From Vitrella brassicaformis (lineage: Eukaryota; Sar; Vitrellaceae), in contig CDMY01000040.1 of the NCBI GenBank assembly GCA_001179505.1, forward strand, positions 65,243 to 129,242: a stretch of DNA of 64,000 nucleotides, given 5' to 3'. The notes beneath the pieces are model-generated. The model saw only the letters and a list, made by a program, of their open reading frames with translations, had not been told where the DNA came from and searched no databases. The position numbers and the translations under genes are program-made. Shown in pieces: positions 1 through 11,189 of this stretch; within the stretch, counting starts at the first letter, position 1, and every line of letters begins with the position of its first letter.

Positions 1-430
1 TACACTGGGATGGGTTGTTGTGTCGTGTCCCATCCCACCTCAGCTAAGTTGAATCTGAATCCCCTCATGGCCACCGTCCCCGGTTTCCGCCCACCCGCAG
101 CGTCGGGCAGGTCTGGAGGATCGCTGGGCCGTGCCGGCAGGAAGACACCATTCGCGTCAGGGGCATTGTCACCTTCGTCCTTATCTCGCTCGTCACGCTC
201 GCGTAGGTGCGCTGTCTCCTAGTCAACGACTGCAGGCAGGCAGGGAGGCAGACGACAGGTGCCTTCATTCTTGGGTTGTCTGTGCGTTGTTTAATGTGGA
301 CGGGACCTCATCTCTGGTCCCGATCGATGTGATGCTGCCGGCGCGACTGTTGGACCTCTTGGAGCCGTGGGGGCTCACTGCTCACACACACACACACACA
401 CACACATATTGTCCGACCCTCCGAAGGCAG

Positions 431-462
<32 letters not shown>

Positions 463-3400
463 GGGCCCACCGAATGGATGTGGTGCGCCCGCTGCTCCAC
501 ACGGCAGAGCAGATTAGCCACGAGCTCCTGCGTGCATGCGACAGAGATGAGACATACATGGTTGGACGTGCTGCCCCGTGCAAATGTATTGATTGTGCGT
601 GTCTTCCGTACCTCTGATGAGTCAACCTTGCGAATGCTGGGTTTGACAACAGCGGCTGATGCCCGCCCTTGTGATGCCGAGGACCGCCTCGGCGCGATGC
701 CCTTTGCGACCCCGGGCGGCAAGCCCGCCGAGCTGCTGCGGCTCCTGAAAATCAGACAGAGAGCAAGCAAGACAACGTATGGGGACGTCCTCGCAATGGA
801 TGTCTCTGCGTGTCGCCCATATACTTTGATCGCATGAAGATGCTGTCGCCGTCATCGTCCATGAAGACGCGAGTGCGCCGATGGTGACGCTGAGAGACAT
901 GAGAAATGCATCAGCAAGCAGCAGAGATGCATCGTGGCACGCTCCAGCTCACTCACTTTGGGCTCTGTGTCGTCCATGTGGTGGTCGTGGTCATCATCGT
1001 CGTGGTCGTCAGACCCGAAGCTGCCGCCGCTGCCTCCCTTGGCCACCCGACGCCTACTGCCCAATTCAGACAGCAGACCCTGGGTGCTGTGAATCGCATT
1101 CATCAAATCTACAGCAACCTACACACACATACAGACCATCACGCGCGCACACACACAGGGTCAGTGTGCATTCGCCGAAAAAGTGGATGAAGTGACTGAC
1201 TTCTTGCAGCTGGGTCTTGGGGTCGGCTCCCTGCACAGAGAGGGTCTTGCTTAGGGGGAAGAATGAGTACAGGTGGTGCTCCAGCTGCTCTATCACATAC
1301 TGCTCGGATCCGGTGAACTCAAGTGGCTCCTTTTGTGCGAGATGGAAGAGCAAGCCAATGTATTCCCACAGATCATGTTCCTTGTTCAGATGCACAATAA
1401 ATCCAGGGCCATATCTGCACACACACAGACAGCACGGCAAACCTTCGTTGAGGGCTTCTTCTTGCTTCGAGTTGGCCGACCTGTTGATGATTGGCCTGGT
1501 GAGTCCGCACACGAGGCACTCATTCTCCAGTGTCTCCATAAAGATGCGATGCTCGTCTCGTGCCTTGCCCAGCCCGTCAACCAGAAGAGCCAGTATCAGA
1601 TTCAACATGTACATGTTGATCACCAGAAAAAACGCAAAGTCAAAAAACCACCGGGGGGGGTTGTTTGGGTCCATTTACATCGAGACACACGCAGACGGCC
1701 ACACGTATGGCCGTCTCTCGCTCTGTAGCCGTATTAGGTGAGTGACTGACTGACCGGAAGTAGAAGAGTGCGTCTCTTTCGATGTTTTGCAGCTCGTCCT
1801 CATTGCGGTCAAACAGCGACTGCCGCCCGGCGTCGTACCAAATGGGGCGAATCACATCTGCGATGCCGCCATTGGCTCTGAACCCCATGTTGGCGGTATA
1901 CAGGAAGACATTCAGCAGAGAATTCCCGTAGTACGTGCCCTGCATCAACACATCATCCGCACACATGTGGGTGCATGTTGGTGTGGTGTGTTGAGACAGC
2001 CCTACCTGCCATGAGCCGGGCCAGATGGACATGGCGCGGTTAAAGAGTACGTAGCCGGCAGCCGAGAAGACAAAGGCCAACACGACCGACAGGGCGAAGA
2101 GGCGGGCAATGACGCCAAGCTTGCCCTTGATCTTCTTGAGAGTCCCATCAAGACCTGCACACGCACACAGACACGAGACATCGATGAAGGTGAGGCGCTC
2201 AGCCACTCAGGCGCCCACCGGACACGATGATAAATTCCACGAGCGTTATGGACACGAATATGGGGTGGAGGATGAGCCCGAACAGACAGAAGATGGCATA
2301 GCATAGCCGATACCAGCTGTTCCAATTGTAGAACAGAGAACCTGACAAGCACACACATCACACACACACCACAGCGTTGATGGGAGTGATGCCTTGATGA
2401 ATGGGTGCACGAACTTAGAAAGAAAACGGTGAATGCCAGCTTGTCCCTGCCCTCCGTGATGCTGTCGAAATGCCTCACCCACCGATGCAGCCAATAGCTA
2501 CACACACACACGTGTACATAGTGGCGCTATTGGTCATTCATTCACTCACTGAAAAGACGGTCCGCCGTCAGGCAATGGGCCCGTGAAGCTCCTCTTGGCA
2601 GCGCTCTGATGTGTCAGGGTGGACATGCTTCGCGCATATCCGAGGGTGGACCTGCTCTTGTGGAAGTCCTTGCCCCTGGTCTTCGGTGAGCCCTCAGCCA
2701 CGATGAGCCTTGCCTTCGGCGACACCTCGGTCACATTACGCGACGCCCTCTTCTGAATGATCTCGTCTGAACCCAATGGAATCGCCTCTGTTGACAAACT
2801 GACACACACATCACACAAGGATATTCGTGGCGCTGTCCCCGCGCTTCCCCCATTCACACACCTGTTCATGACGTTCATGGGCAGGTAGTTTGATGTCTCA
2901 ATGGCGAGCATAATAAGTGCGACCCCCAGGTGAATCCAGCCGGCCGATGTGAAGATGTAGTCGCCCCACGGGTGTGCCCAATGGAACTCCCAGGTAAAAG
3001 ACAGCGGTGCTTGCAGCTCCTCCTCTGACATGCAGTAGTAGCAGTCATCTTCGTTGAATCTCTCGATGCCCAGGGGCGGGTGGTTCTTGTTGTTGTTGCC
3101 AAGCATAAGGAACACAGCCATGATGCTATTCGCTACCTACGTGCATCATCACAACAGGAATGTGGGCATCTGTACGTATTATGGTGGTCGGCACTCACGA
3201 GTGAGAGTCCGAATAGGACACACGAGATGGCGTAGCTGCTGGTCGTGCTGAACCAGCTGCCCATCCAGCCGATGCGCCACTTGTCCAGCCATGCCTGCCG
3301 CTTGGCCACCCATCGGCTGCAGGCAAGGATGGTCATGCCCACGCCCATAATGAGCGTCAGGTGCCGCCGCTGGCTGCCCAGCTCCAGCTTCTGGAATAAG

Positions 3401-5617
3401 ATCTGGCGGCAGAGATTGGGGTCGAGCGAGAAGAAGTAGATGAGCTCGGGAGGCACAGGGAAATACAACACCTCTGCAGGAAGCCACTTGGTGAGTTGCT
3501 TATGTGCGCTGTGTCTCTGAGTCTTTTCTCGCTCACCAAGGACACCATTGCGATCGATTTCGACTCGTGCGACCTTGAGAACGGCCCGCATCCGTAGGGA
3601 TGCCCACCTCTCGTTGAGGGAGGTGTTGCGGACCCAAAACATAGACCAGCGCTCCATACCACGCAGCGACGGATGGCCGGCTGAAGCATTAATGGGACGG
3701 ACAGGGAGACAGACACATCGGTGCATCCATGTGCTGCATCTGTTATGTATGTGTGTGTACCTACTCGGATGGAAGATGTCCATTGAATCCGCCAGCTGGT
3801 AGAGCAAGGCCAGCACCTGACTCGACGCCTCCGCGTCCAACGCCTTGACATTGTCCGCCATCTCCTGTATGGGTCGTCACAGGCAGACGCCACGGAATTA
3901 TCTTGTAGTCGACGAAAATGACTGGTCGGCTCACCCGTTCGAGTATTTTGTAGTAGTGTTCTATGCGTCTGAGAAGCACCTGTTTCTTGAAGTGGAGGAT
4001 GAACTGCAGAATGCAGTCTTCCTCCTCTGGGCGACCCTAACACAACCGACACCCATCCTCCCTCCTCTTTTCCCATACATGGCGCTTCAGGCACGTGTAC
4101 GGACCTTTTCATAAAGCTCGAGCAATGACACAAGGAATGTCAGAATAGACTCTTCCAGCGACTCCTCGTTGCCGTCTATCTCTCTCTCCTCCTCCAACAC
4201 AGACTCGGGCAGCTGCTCCAGCAGACGGAACGCCTCCAAATGGAGACCGTACACAAGCGTCTTCACCTGAGCACACAAACGCGCAAACACCGTGGCACGC
4301 ACACCCGTATATGACAGCTCCCTTGGCGCTTGTCCGACGACGAGTGGACTACCTGATTTGCGTAGCAAGGGCCCTGCAGAGTCTCGGTGACGGTGCGGAG
4401 GCACCTGTGGATGATCTCTATCTTATTGTTGGCTATGTACTGCTCAGCGTTGATCAACACGGTCCTCACTGTGTCGCACAGCCGGTCCATGATGCCCAGA
4501 GGATTCAATGCCCTGCAAAGAATAGACACAGATGCAGAGACTTGATACACCATCCAGTTCGGTGTCTCATTGGCGTCTCCATTTTCGACCTTTGTGAGAT
4601 CTTTTGATGGTGCTCACAGAGGGCCTTGACGCAGTTTAGAAAAGCGGCAAGGAATGGCTGCGACGCGAGACCGCTCACAGACCTGCCATACTCGTCCGTG
4701 CCGATGGTGCGGCCCTCTACCTGAGCAATGCGAGACAGCAGCGCACCATGCCGCCCTGCCGTCTGGTCGACGTCGGATGGCACAAAAAAGTGTATGCACA
4801 GCTCGTCGAAATCCATGGGGCTCGTGTCCAGCTGCTGCGAGGCCAAGTCGCCCAATATGGTCATAATACAATGCAGCAGTAGACACAGCAGTTTCTCCAT
4901 GCCCATCAGCCCCTGCTTCACGCCAAAGTTAACGAAGCCCTCCTCGTCCTCTGCTGCTGGTTCCTCTTCCTGCCGTGTCTGGTTTGTCGCGTCCACGCCG
5001 TCGTTGGTGTGGTTGCCCAGGCCGTCGTCTTCCTCATCTTTCAAATACACCTCCTCCAACTGGTCAATCACCCGCTCCCCAATCATCCGCAGCGCCTCTG
5101 TGAAGCGGACATAACCGATGAAGGCGATCGATGGCGGCAGGTTGAGACGAAAGGCAGATGGCGGCGGCGTCTCCACACACCGCCGAAGCAGCGTCCCAAT
5201 GGCGTTCTCGCTCGTGCCGGTCAGGGCCATCGTGCCTCGCCGTGGGGGTGCAGGCACGCCTGTGTCGTGGAACACGGGACTCTCGAACACGTTCCTCTCC
5301 GAGAGAAGGGTCATGATCTCCTGCAGCCTCGTAGATAGCATATGCAGAGAGTTGTAGTCGAGTGCTGTGGGGAATGGCGGGACGGAGCGAGCGAATTCCT
5401 GAATCCATCGGATCTCCTCCTCAATCTCGTCCTCCCACGCCAGCACGAATGCGCTGTGCCGCTTGTGCTCGCCGCTGCCCTCCCCTCCAGGTAACACCGA
5501 CGGCAGCCCGAACCAGGTATCACGGATGGTCGTGGTTGTGCGAGAGCGGAAGGTGACGCCTGGCCTCTGATCATAGGAGTGCCCCCGCCTGGGCGGCGAC
5601 CTGAAGTCCTCCTGCAT
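1..5617 (-). CDS. IP3 receptor/ryanodine receptor-superfamily calcium channel (3' end outside window)
   Basis: Multi-exon gene, ATG at 5617, about 18 exons, open to the left edge. The N-terminal ~370 residues are RIH-associated-like; the exon at 4353-4512 holds the family motif ending LQGPCYANQ. Membrane segments follow in exons at about 3199-3465, 2862-3140, 2240-2490 and 2010-2160. The pore exon (about 1760-1940) reads ANMGFRANGGIADV where IP3Rs have GGGVGD. The next exon carries the S6-like helix LVINMYMLNLILALLVDG, then CLVCGL and, one exon on, FIVHLNKEHDLW, matching the conserved C-terminal C2H2 fold. The last exons are His/Asp-rich, then acidic (ERDERDKDEGD). Known for the family: ER calcium-release channel. 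Odd: no IP3-binding core is visible, because the gene starts inside what is the C-terminal half of a normal ~2,700-residue receptor. The intron at about 4513-4552 is only ~40 nt. Alternative: the true start lies further upstream, though 5618-6456 shows no exon. Confidence 0.88.
381..461. repeat. (CA)n followed by (TC)n microsatellite in a channel-gene intron
   Basis: About 24 bases of CA then, after a short spacer, about 32 bases of TC. Both lie inside the intron between the exons at 473-531 and 260-366 of the channel gene. Confidence 0.85.
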
Positions 5618-6456
5618 CCTCCTCCTGCAGTCTGCTTCTCAAAACACCCGCATGAGTGAGACGGACGGAGCGGGGAGGGGTCGAGTGAAGGATGTACGCC
5701 TCCCGTCAATTGCCTCCCCTCGAAGCGCCGACCCGATGTTGTATGTTGTCCTGATTCCTCACAATCTCACTCCTTCGGTGGGGGCAAGTGGGGGTGTGAG
5801 ACGCCATCATAATGCAAACCGCTGCAGACATATGGATCTTTGCGAAGGTCGAGATCCTCTGGCGGGGTTCCAATTAGTCTATCCATGTGCACCCTCCACG
5901 CAGCCATCCATTCCATCCATCCATGCACACCAGCTGCACACTATGCGGACAGACACAAACGGAACAGGGGAAAAAGAAGGCAGGTCCACCCGTGCAGTCA
6001 GTCCATCCATCCATCCATCCAGAAACAACACAGCACCGCCGCGCAGCCACAGCCACAGCCACACGCACGTATCAACACACCGTCCAAACAGCCAGGGTAA
6101 AGCCGCCAACATGATTTTTCCATCACGGTGCTTGTGAGTGCATCTGGCCCTTCATTTCTTTACCGTTGCGTCGCCGAGCCAATGCAGCACAAGGAAGAAG
6201 ACCCTTCCTTGTTTGTGCTGCACTGAGCAGGCCGACGCAACGGTAAAGAAATGAACAGCCGACGGCGGCAACAAGCAAGACGAGCAGACTCTCACTACTC
6301 GACAGCCAGACAAACAAACCCATCCATCCATCCATCCATCCAATGCGTCCGACCCCGCCCACCGCAGGCTCATCCAAACGCTACCTAGCTTCACGTATCA
6401 ACAAGCAAGGAAGTATGCCCACTCCCGTCCCCTTCTATCAGCCCTTCTATCGGCAT
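5618..6456. other. Intergenic, 5' flank of the channel gene
   Basis: No convincing exon on either strand. It holds (CATC)n runs at about 5905-5935, 6000-6022 and 6319-6342, and a long inverted repeat at 6152-6254 (listed separately). The ~200 bases above 5617 are probably promoter and 5' UTR of the channel gene. Confidence 0.6.
6152..6254. repeat. Long near-perfect inverted repeat (hairpin)
   Basis: Arms at 6152-6173 and 6233-6254 are exact 22-base reverse complements (tcatttctttaccgttgcgt.. against ..acgcaacggtaaagaaatga). Inside, tgcagcacaaggaag (6183-6197) pairs with cttccttgtttgtgctgca (6205-6223) apart from a four-base bulge. A transcript of either strand would fold into a ~103-nt two-part hairpin of pre-miRNA-like size. 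It could instead be a tiny foldback element. Confidence 0.8.
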
Positions 6457-7554
6457 CTATGCGCCTCTGTACTTGATGACCTCCACCTTGTCCACAAACT
6501 CCTCGCTGCAGAATTTGGCGAAGGCCTCGTGTGCGAGCAAGAGACTCTGCGCCTCTTCGCTGCCCAGGTTCACCATCAGCACCACCGTCGGGATCACGTG
6601 CCCCTTGTACACCTCCCAGACGGTGTTGTCCGGGATCACACCCGCCGGCCAGATCTTGTCCTTGAGCGACCCGAGGGCCATGAGCGTCTCGGGGCATCGG
6701 AACTCCTTGGGTGTGACGCGGATCACCGTCAGGAACGACGTGCCGCCCTGGGCCTGATGAGGCACGGCGGCCGCCGCCACGCCCTGGGTGCCCTCGCCAC
6801 GCACACGCCCGTACGTCATGACCGGCAGGGCACCTGGCATGCCACCTGAAGACACACGACACACGCACAAGGGCAACAGATAGTCAGGTCAGATGTATCG
6901 ATGTCTGCACGTCGGTGTGCGCTTACCGGGATACATCGGAACTGGAACCATATAGCCACCGCTGCCAGTCGAGTAGCCGCTGAGCCCCTACACCAGCAAA
7001 GATATCCAGAGACCACAAGATCAACAAGGTCAGGTCCGCGCATGTGTCGACAAAAAGACGATCTGATCTCCTGCCTTTGTAGGGTGTGCATTCGCGTACC
7101 AGAGGGCTTCCAGTGCTCCCAACCATCGGCATAACCATGGGCATCTGCACGTATGGAGCAGGCATGGCTGCCCCGCCCGCCGTGCCGTACCCTGCTACGG
7201 TATATCCTCCAGTGGTGGTATAGGTGGCGCTACCGCTATTGCCACCTGTGGGGTAGGTGGGGTAGGTGCCTCCAGTGGCGTCGGGCGCGTTCGGACCAGC
7301 CTGCACAGTGGTCGAAGCTGGAGCAGCGGCGGCGGTCGCAGTGGTGGTCGGAGTGGCCATGGGCACGGCAGTCGCCACGGTGGCCGGCACGGTAGTCGGT
7401 ACCGAACCTGAAAGAGCGCCACAGAGGTGATGAAATGCACAGGGATGCATGCTCTCGTATTGTAGGCATGTTGTGTTGCGTGCGGCTTCTCACCCATGTA
7501 CATGGCAGGATACCCGCCCGCCGTGGGGTAGGCCGAAACGCCGTACGAATACAT
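6457..7554 (-). CDS. Hypothetical Pro/Thr/Ala-rich protein with a conserved-looking C-terminal domain
   Basis: Four exons on the minus strand. Start MYSYGVSAYPTAGGYPAMYMG at 7554. Exon 2 (7101-7408) is Thr/Ala/Pro/Gly-rich, exon 3 (6929-6987) reads GLSGYSTGSGGYMVPVPMYPG, and exon 4 (6457-6846) ends in VDKVEVIKYRGA. The last ~95 residues are not low-complexity (TSFLTVIRVTPKEF, then KDKIWPAGVIPDNTVWEVYK) and look like a small folded domain that I do not recognise. An in-frame ATG at 7650 would add 32 residues, but would leave only 21 bases to the divergent gene at 7672, so 7554 is preferred. The repetitive N-terminal half resembles cytoskeletal or surface proteins of alveolates only in composition; no function is assigned. 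Confidence 0.65.
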
Positions 7555-7671
7555 ATCGCCAACAAGTCTACCAACAACGCCCAGGCTCTTAGGGCTGAGT
7601 GAAACACAACTCAGCTGTGTAAACCACCAAGCAACGCGGAGTTCATTCATTCAAATCTGCCTAATCTCACG

Positions 7672-8987
7672 ATGAAGGTCTTCATTTTGACGCTGGCTTT
7701 GAGTTGCATCATCCTCTGCAGTGGTCTGTTGGCTGCATCCGGCTCCCACGCTTCGGTCAAAGCGGAGGCGCAGATCCAGGCCCGCCTGATGGCGAAGGAG
7801 CGGCTGCTTCCTGTCGTTGGCACGGTGAATCATGACCCCCACACACAATCTCACACAGACCGTCACTTGAATCATTCATCTGTTGCTTTGTGTTGTGCTG
7901 GTCTGCCAGTTGCTTCGTCTGTTCCTCACCCGCACTGGTGAGGCGCTCCCTGCACCGACACAATGACACGTCACGACACACAGCACCAACATCTTGTGTG
8001 GTCATCTTGTGTAGATCCCAGCTACGACGATCAAGAGTACGCCAGAAAGACGCAGGCGCCGCAGCCGGTCATCATTCTGAAGAAGGCCGAGATCAACCAG
8101 CCCATCCCGACTTGGTTCAACGAGCCCTTCACCGAGAAGGCCCTTCAGCGCATCTCTGCCATGGATGAGGAGGACAGCCAACACCGCCACATCGACAGAG
8201 GCATTGCCAAAGTCATGTGGAATCTGAGACAGGTGCGGTGGGTGGGTGGGGATGAAGAGGACCCACGATGAGAGGGGTGTGTGTGTGTGTGTCTTCCTCC
8301 GCGCACAGGAGCTTGAGGCGCCTTACCTCAGCACTCTCATGGACCCTGAGCGAAGTGAAAGAGAGACAGAGAAACGGCAGCATTTGCATCACTTTCTTTT
8401 GTCATCGTTCAGGTGGCGAGTTCGGCTCAGGCAACTTGCTGCGCACGTCTCTGAGAGGCATCAAGGAGACCCTCGACGACAAGCTGCCCATTGCGGCCCA
8501 GTACATCACGGGCAAAGCACAGATCGGCACCCCGTTCACTGACTACATCAAGTGACAGAGAAAGACATCACAGCAGCAGGGAGTTGACAGGAACAGCCAG
8601 CCGAATTGATGGCTTCTTCCCCATTATTCATTTGTCAGGTCTCGTCAGACGGTTCGCTACCAGCCGCCATTTCTGACCCACTACAACCGAGCGTATAAGA
8701 CCATGCACCCCAACAAACAGCACTTCGCCTACCTGAGCGACAAGACGCCGCAGCTGACGCCGCACGAGGCGCGCCGCCTCGTCAAGCTGCTTGGACGCGT
8801 CAAAGAGATGAGGATGATTGCAAACCGACTGTGTGTGTGTGTGTGTGTGTGTGTGTGAGATGCGCGAATGAATGCGCTTCGCGTGTGTTGGTTTCAGGTG
8901 ATCAATGAGCAGTTCACACCTACTCTCGTCGAGCGCGGCGACGTGTATCGGCATCGCGGCGATGCAAAGGGCGTGCCGCCACCATGA
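7672..8987 (+). CDS. Secreted or organelle-targeted hypothetical protein
   Basis: Start MKVFILTLALSCIILCSGLL, a clear signal peptide with cleavage expected near residue 20-25. Six exons join with consistent phase: 7672 to about 7828; from about 7984 (reading HQHLVWSSCVDPSYDD) to 8234; 8310-8350; 8413-8551; 8639 to about 8810; and 8898-8987 ending GDAKGVPPP. The mature part is hydrophilic, with INQPIPTWFNEPFTEKALQ and TPHEARRLVKLLGRVKEM. No transmembrane helix, Cys pattern or catalytic motif stands out. The intron before the last exon holds a (GT)n run at 8829-8858. In an alga with a complex plastid, a signal peptide may start a bipartite plastid leader, so secretion and plastid import are both open. 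It is divergent from the gene at 7554, with a short shared promoter. Confidence 0.7.
8829..8858. repeat. (GT)n microsatellite in an intron
   Basis: About 30 bases of uninterrupted GT immediately after the donor of the last intron of the secreted gene. Confidence 0.9.
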
Positions 8988-9641
8988 TTCTGACACCCGA
9001 CACATGACGGCTGGCAGACAGACGGGCAGTGTCAGTGAGAGACAAATGACGAAAATGACGGTTGATAACGCATGAACGTCCAATGGTCACACGAGTCTAT
9101 ACAGCACGCAGAAAGGTGCCTCGCCCCAAAGCATGTTGTTGGTGTGCGTGATGACAAACAGCGTAAATGACGACATGTGTGATGAGTGCGGACCTAAAGC
9201 GGACACGCTCTGCCTTAGGTGCACACACACAGACACACAGACACACTTCCACACACACGCCAGCCAGACACACTCACTTATCCGCACCCCACGACCACAT
9301 ACACCTGTCTCAATATGGCCTGAAGAACCACATCAGGCAACCCACACAGACCGGCCGATCACACCATAAGACTTCAGAACACACACTCGCCAGTACGAAT
9401 ATGGCCGTTCCACTGGCGAGTGTGTGTGTGCTGCATTCCTACGGTGTGATCGACCAACCAACCACAAATCGCCGCTTCCAGTGCACACAGTTTGTGCATG
9501 TCTGAGGACTTGCTGATTGTGCATGAAAGGCACAAGCCTCCACACGACATGGCACACCCTCTTGCCCCGCCCATCACACCCCCATCCTGACTCAACTCAC
9601 GACCCAGTATCACCATCACACCACACCGCCTCTGTAGCCAT
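8988..9641. other. Intergenic between convergent genes
   Basis: No exon recognised. Contains (CA)n at about 9220-9255 and an inverted repeat at 9356-9452. Probably 3' UTRs of the secreted gene and the CRAL-TRIO gene. Confidence 0.6.
9356..9452. repeat. Two-part inverted repeat between convergent genes
   Basis: Inner arms acacacactcgccagt (9379-9394) and actggcgagtgtgtgt (9412-9427) are exact 16-base complements around a 17-nt loop. Outer arms cgatcacacc (9356-9365) and ggtgtgatcg (9443-9452) are exact 10-base complements. Size and nested layout recall the hairpin at 6152-6254, but the sequence is unrelated. Confidence 0.75.
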
Positions 9642-10687
9642 TCATGATGCAGCTGATGCAATGATCCTCTCCACCTCCGCCGGCCAATCGAAACGAAGGG
9701 TCCCTCCGAGTGAGGGTGGCACGCTGTCTTTCCTCACAAACAGCCAGAAAGGCTCGTCGGATTGGTTGTCGTCTGGAGAATCAGTTTTGACAAAGTGCAC
9801 CCGGTCCCTGATCTTCTTTGCGAGCAGCCCAAGCACGAAGTGGACGATGCTGCTGATGACGGGGGAAGCCCGCAACACATACACACGCCGCAGCTTGCAG
9901 GGGAAGCTCTCCTTCCACATCATGACGCCTCTCTTGATGTCCGCCAGAGTGAAGTGGCGCAGCAGCCCCAATGTGATGCCGCCCACGTCGAACACGAGAG
10001 CGACGCCGTGCTGATGGCAGGCCGGATCATCCGTAAGCAGCTCCATCAGAAAGCAACCTGAAGAAAACGCACAGCAACGCAATGCAGACAGGCGAGGAAA
10101 CACACACACAGCCATTGCAATAATGCATTGCCCGGCTGCTCATGCGTCCACTTACCCATCTTCTGAAGGCTTTCGATGGAGATGCGCTGCTGGGGAGTGA
10201 TGCGAGCGTTGATGCTGTCCAGTACCTTCCCGTTATACACGAGCATCGGCCGGCCATCAATGTCCCTGACGCATACCAAAGGAGACCAGACCAGATAGAC
10301 CGACGGCATGTGTCTGCAATGGATTGCAGTGGTGCTCCTCCCCTCCGCATGTACCTTGTCGGTCATGTACCTTGTCGGTAGGATCCAGTGCAGCCCGCTG
10401 AGTAGAGCCGCCTTGACGTCCTCAGTGCACTCGATGCGATACGGCCACCCAGCTGAGTCGCGAAAGCGTGAGAAGTTCCGGGCCACAGTGGCGGCTTCTT
10501 GCTGGTGCCAGTCGCGGCACATCAGACACTTGCGCAGGAAGGAATCGGAGAGCACCAGCGGCTCCAGTTCAGCAGCAAGCTGGGCCACCCGTTGCTGCGC
10601 CTCATCTTCGTCTTTCGGTGGAATGGCGGCCTCCTTTGTCCTTGACGTGAGTGCGCTTTGCAGATAGTCCACAACGTCCTTCAGCAT
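9642..10687 (-). CDS. CRAL-TRIO (Sec14-like) lipid-transfer domain protein
   Basis: Three exons. Start MLKDVVDYLQSALTS at 10687. A CRAL-TRIO-N-like helical part (LVLSDSFLRKCLMCRDW) is followed by the lipid-binding domain: DIDGRPMLVYNGKVLDS, HGVALVFDVGGITLGLL, then LRRVYVLRASPVISSIVHFV and KIRDRVHFV. This order and spacing match the Sec14/alpha-tocopherol-transfer family, which carries phosphoinositides, tocopherols or retinoids between membranes. There is no signal peptide or TM helix, so it is probably cytosolic. The first donor lies in a 16-base tandem duplication (see findings). The ligand cannot be read from sequence. Alternative start: an upstream exon whose donor is at about 10759. Confidence 0.85.
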
Positions 10688-10798
10688 TGCTTCACACAAA
10701 AAAATGGGATGAAAGAAAAACTTGATTCACGCGTCTGTACAGATGCCAGTGTGGCTCACCTCGTTCCAAAGCATCTCCCGCGTGCGAGATCTTCCTCT

Positions 10799-10839
10799 TC
10801 CTCACTGTGCGAGCTCAAATGCCAAGCTCGCAGTGAGGA
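10799..10839. repeat. Short inverted repeat upstream of the CRAL-TRIO gene
   Basis: tcctcactgtgcgagct (10799-10815) and agctcgcagtgagga (10825-10839) pair along 15 bases with one two-base bulge and a 9-nt loop. It lies ~110 bases above the CRAL-TRIO start, in its likely promoter or 5' UTR. Confidence 0.6.
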
Positions 10840-10860
10840 TTTCTCCAGCTGGAGTTGAAT

Positions 10861-11189
10861 TCAGGGCGTTGAAGACCGCCCTTTAGCCTGTCGGCATGGG
10901 AAGTGGCTGCCTAGCCTCCCCATGAGCTTCAGACGTGCATCTGTTTTGTCGAATCCTGAGAAGCCCCGCTGACGAGGCCCTCGCTGTCCGGGGGTCTGTG
11001 AGGCAGCGCTTGGAGGACGTGCATTGGACGGTGGCGACGAGACGCCGTGTCTCTCTCGTGCGCTTCGTGAGAGACGTTGCGCGTTGACGGTTGGTGGCTG
11101 CCCGGCACTCGCGACCTTCGGCGCATCGCTGGGAGGACGGCAACGCCTCCCTTTGGCCGGTGTCAGACGGCGGGAGAGGCCCTCTTCGC
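10861..11189 (-). CDS. Terminal exon of a basic, disordered hypothetical protein
   Basis: Open minus-strand exon after an AG at about 11190. It begins EEGLSRRLTPAKGRRCRPP and ends RLGSHFPCRQAKGRSSTP with a stop at 10861. It is rich in Arg, Ser, Pro and Gln; no domain is recognised. Upstream exons (11190-11480) could not be fixed; one candidate carries LVRFSGSQQRSLYCLQP. It ends ~170 bases before the CRAL-TRIO start on the same strand, so it could be a separate gene or an unrecognised 5' part of that transcription unit. Confidence 0.4.
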
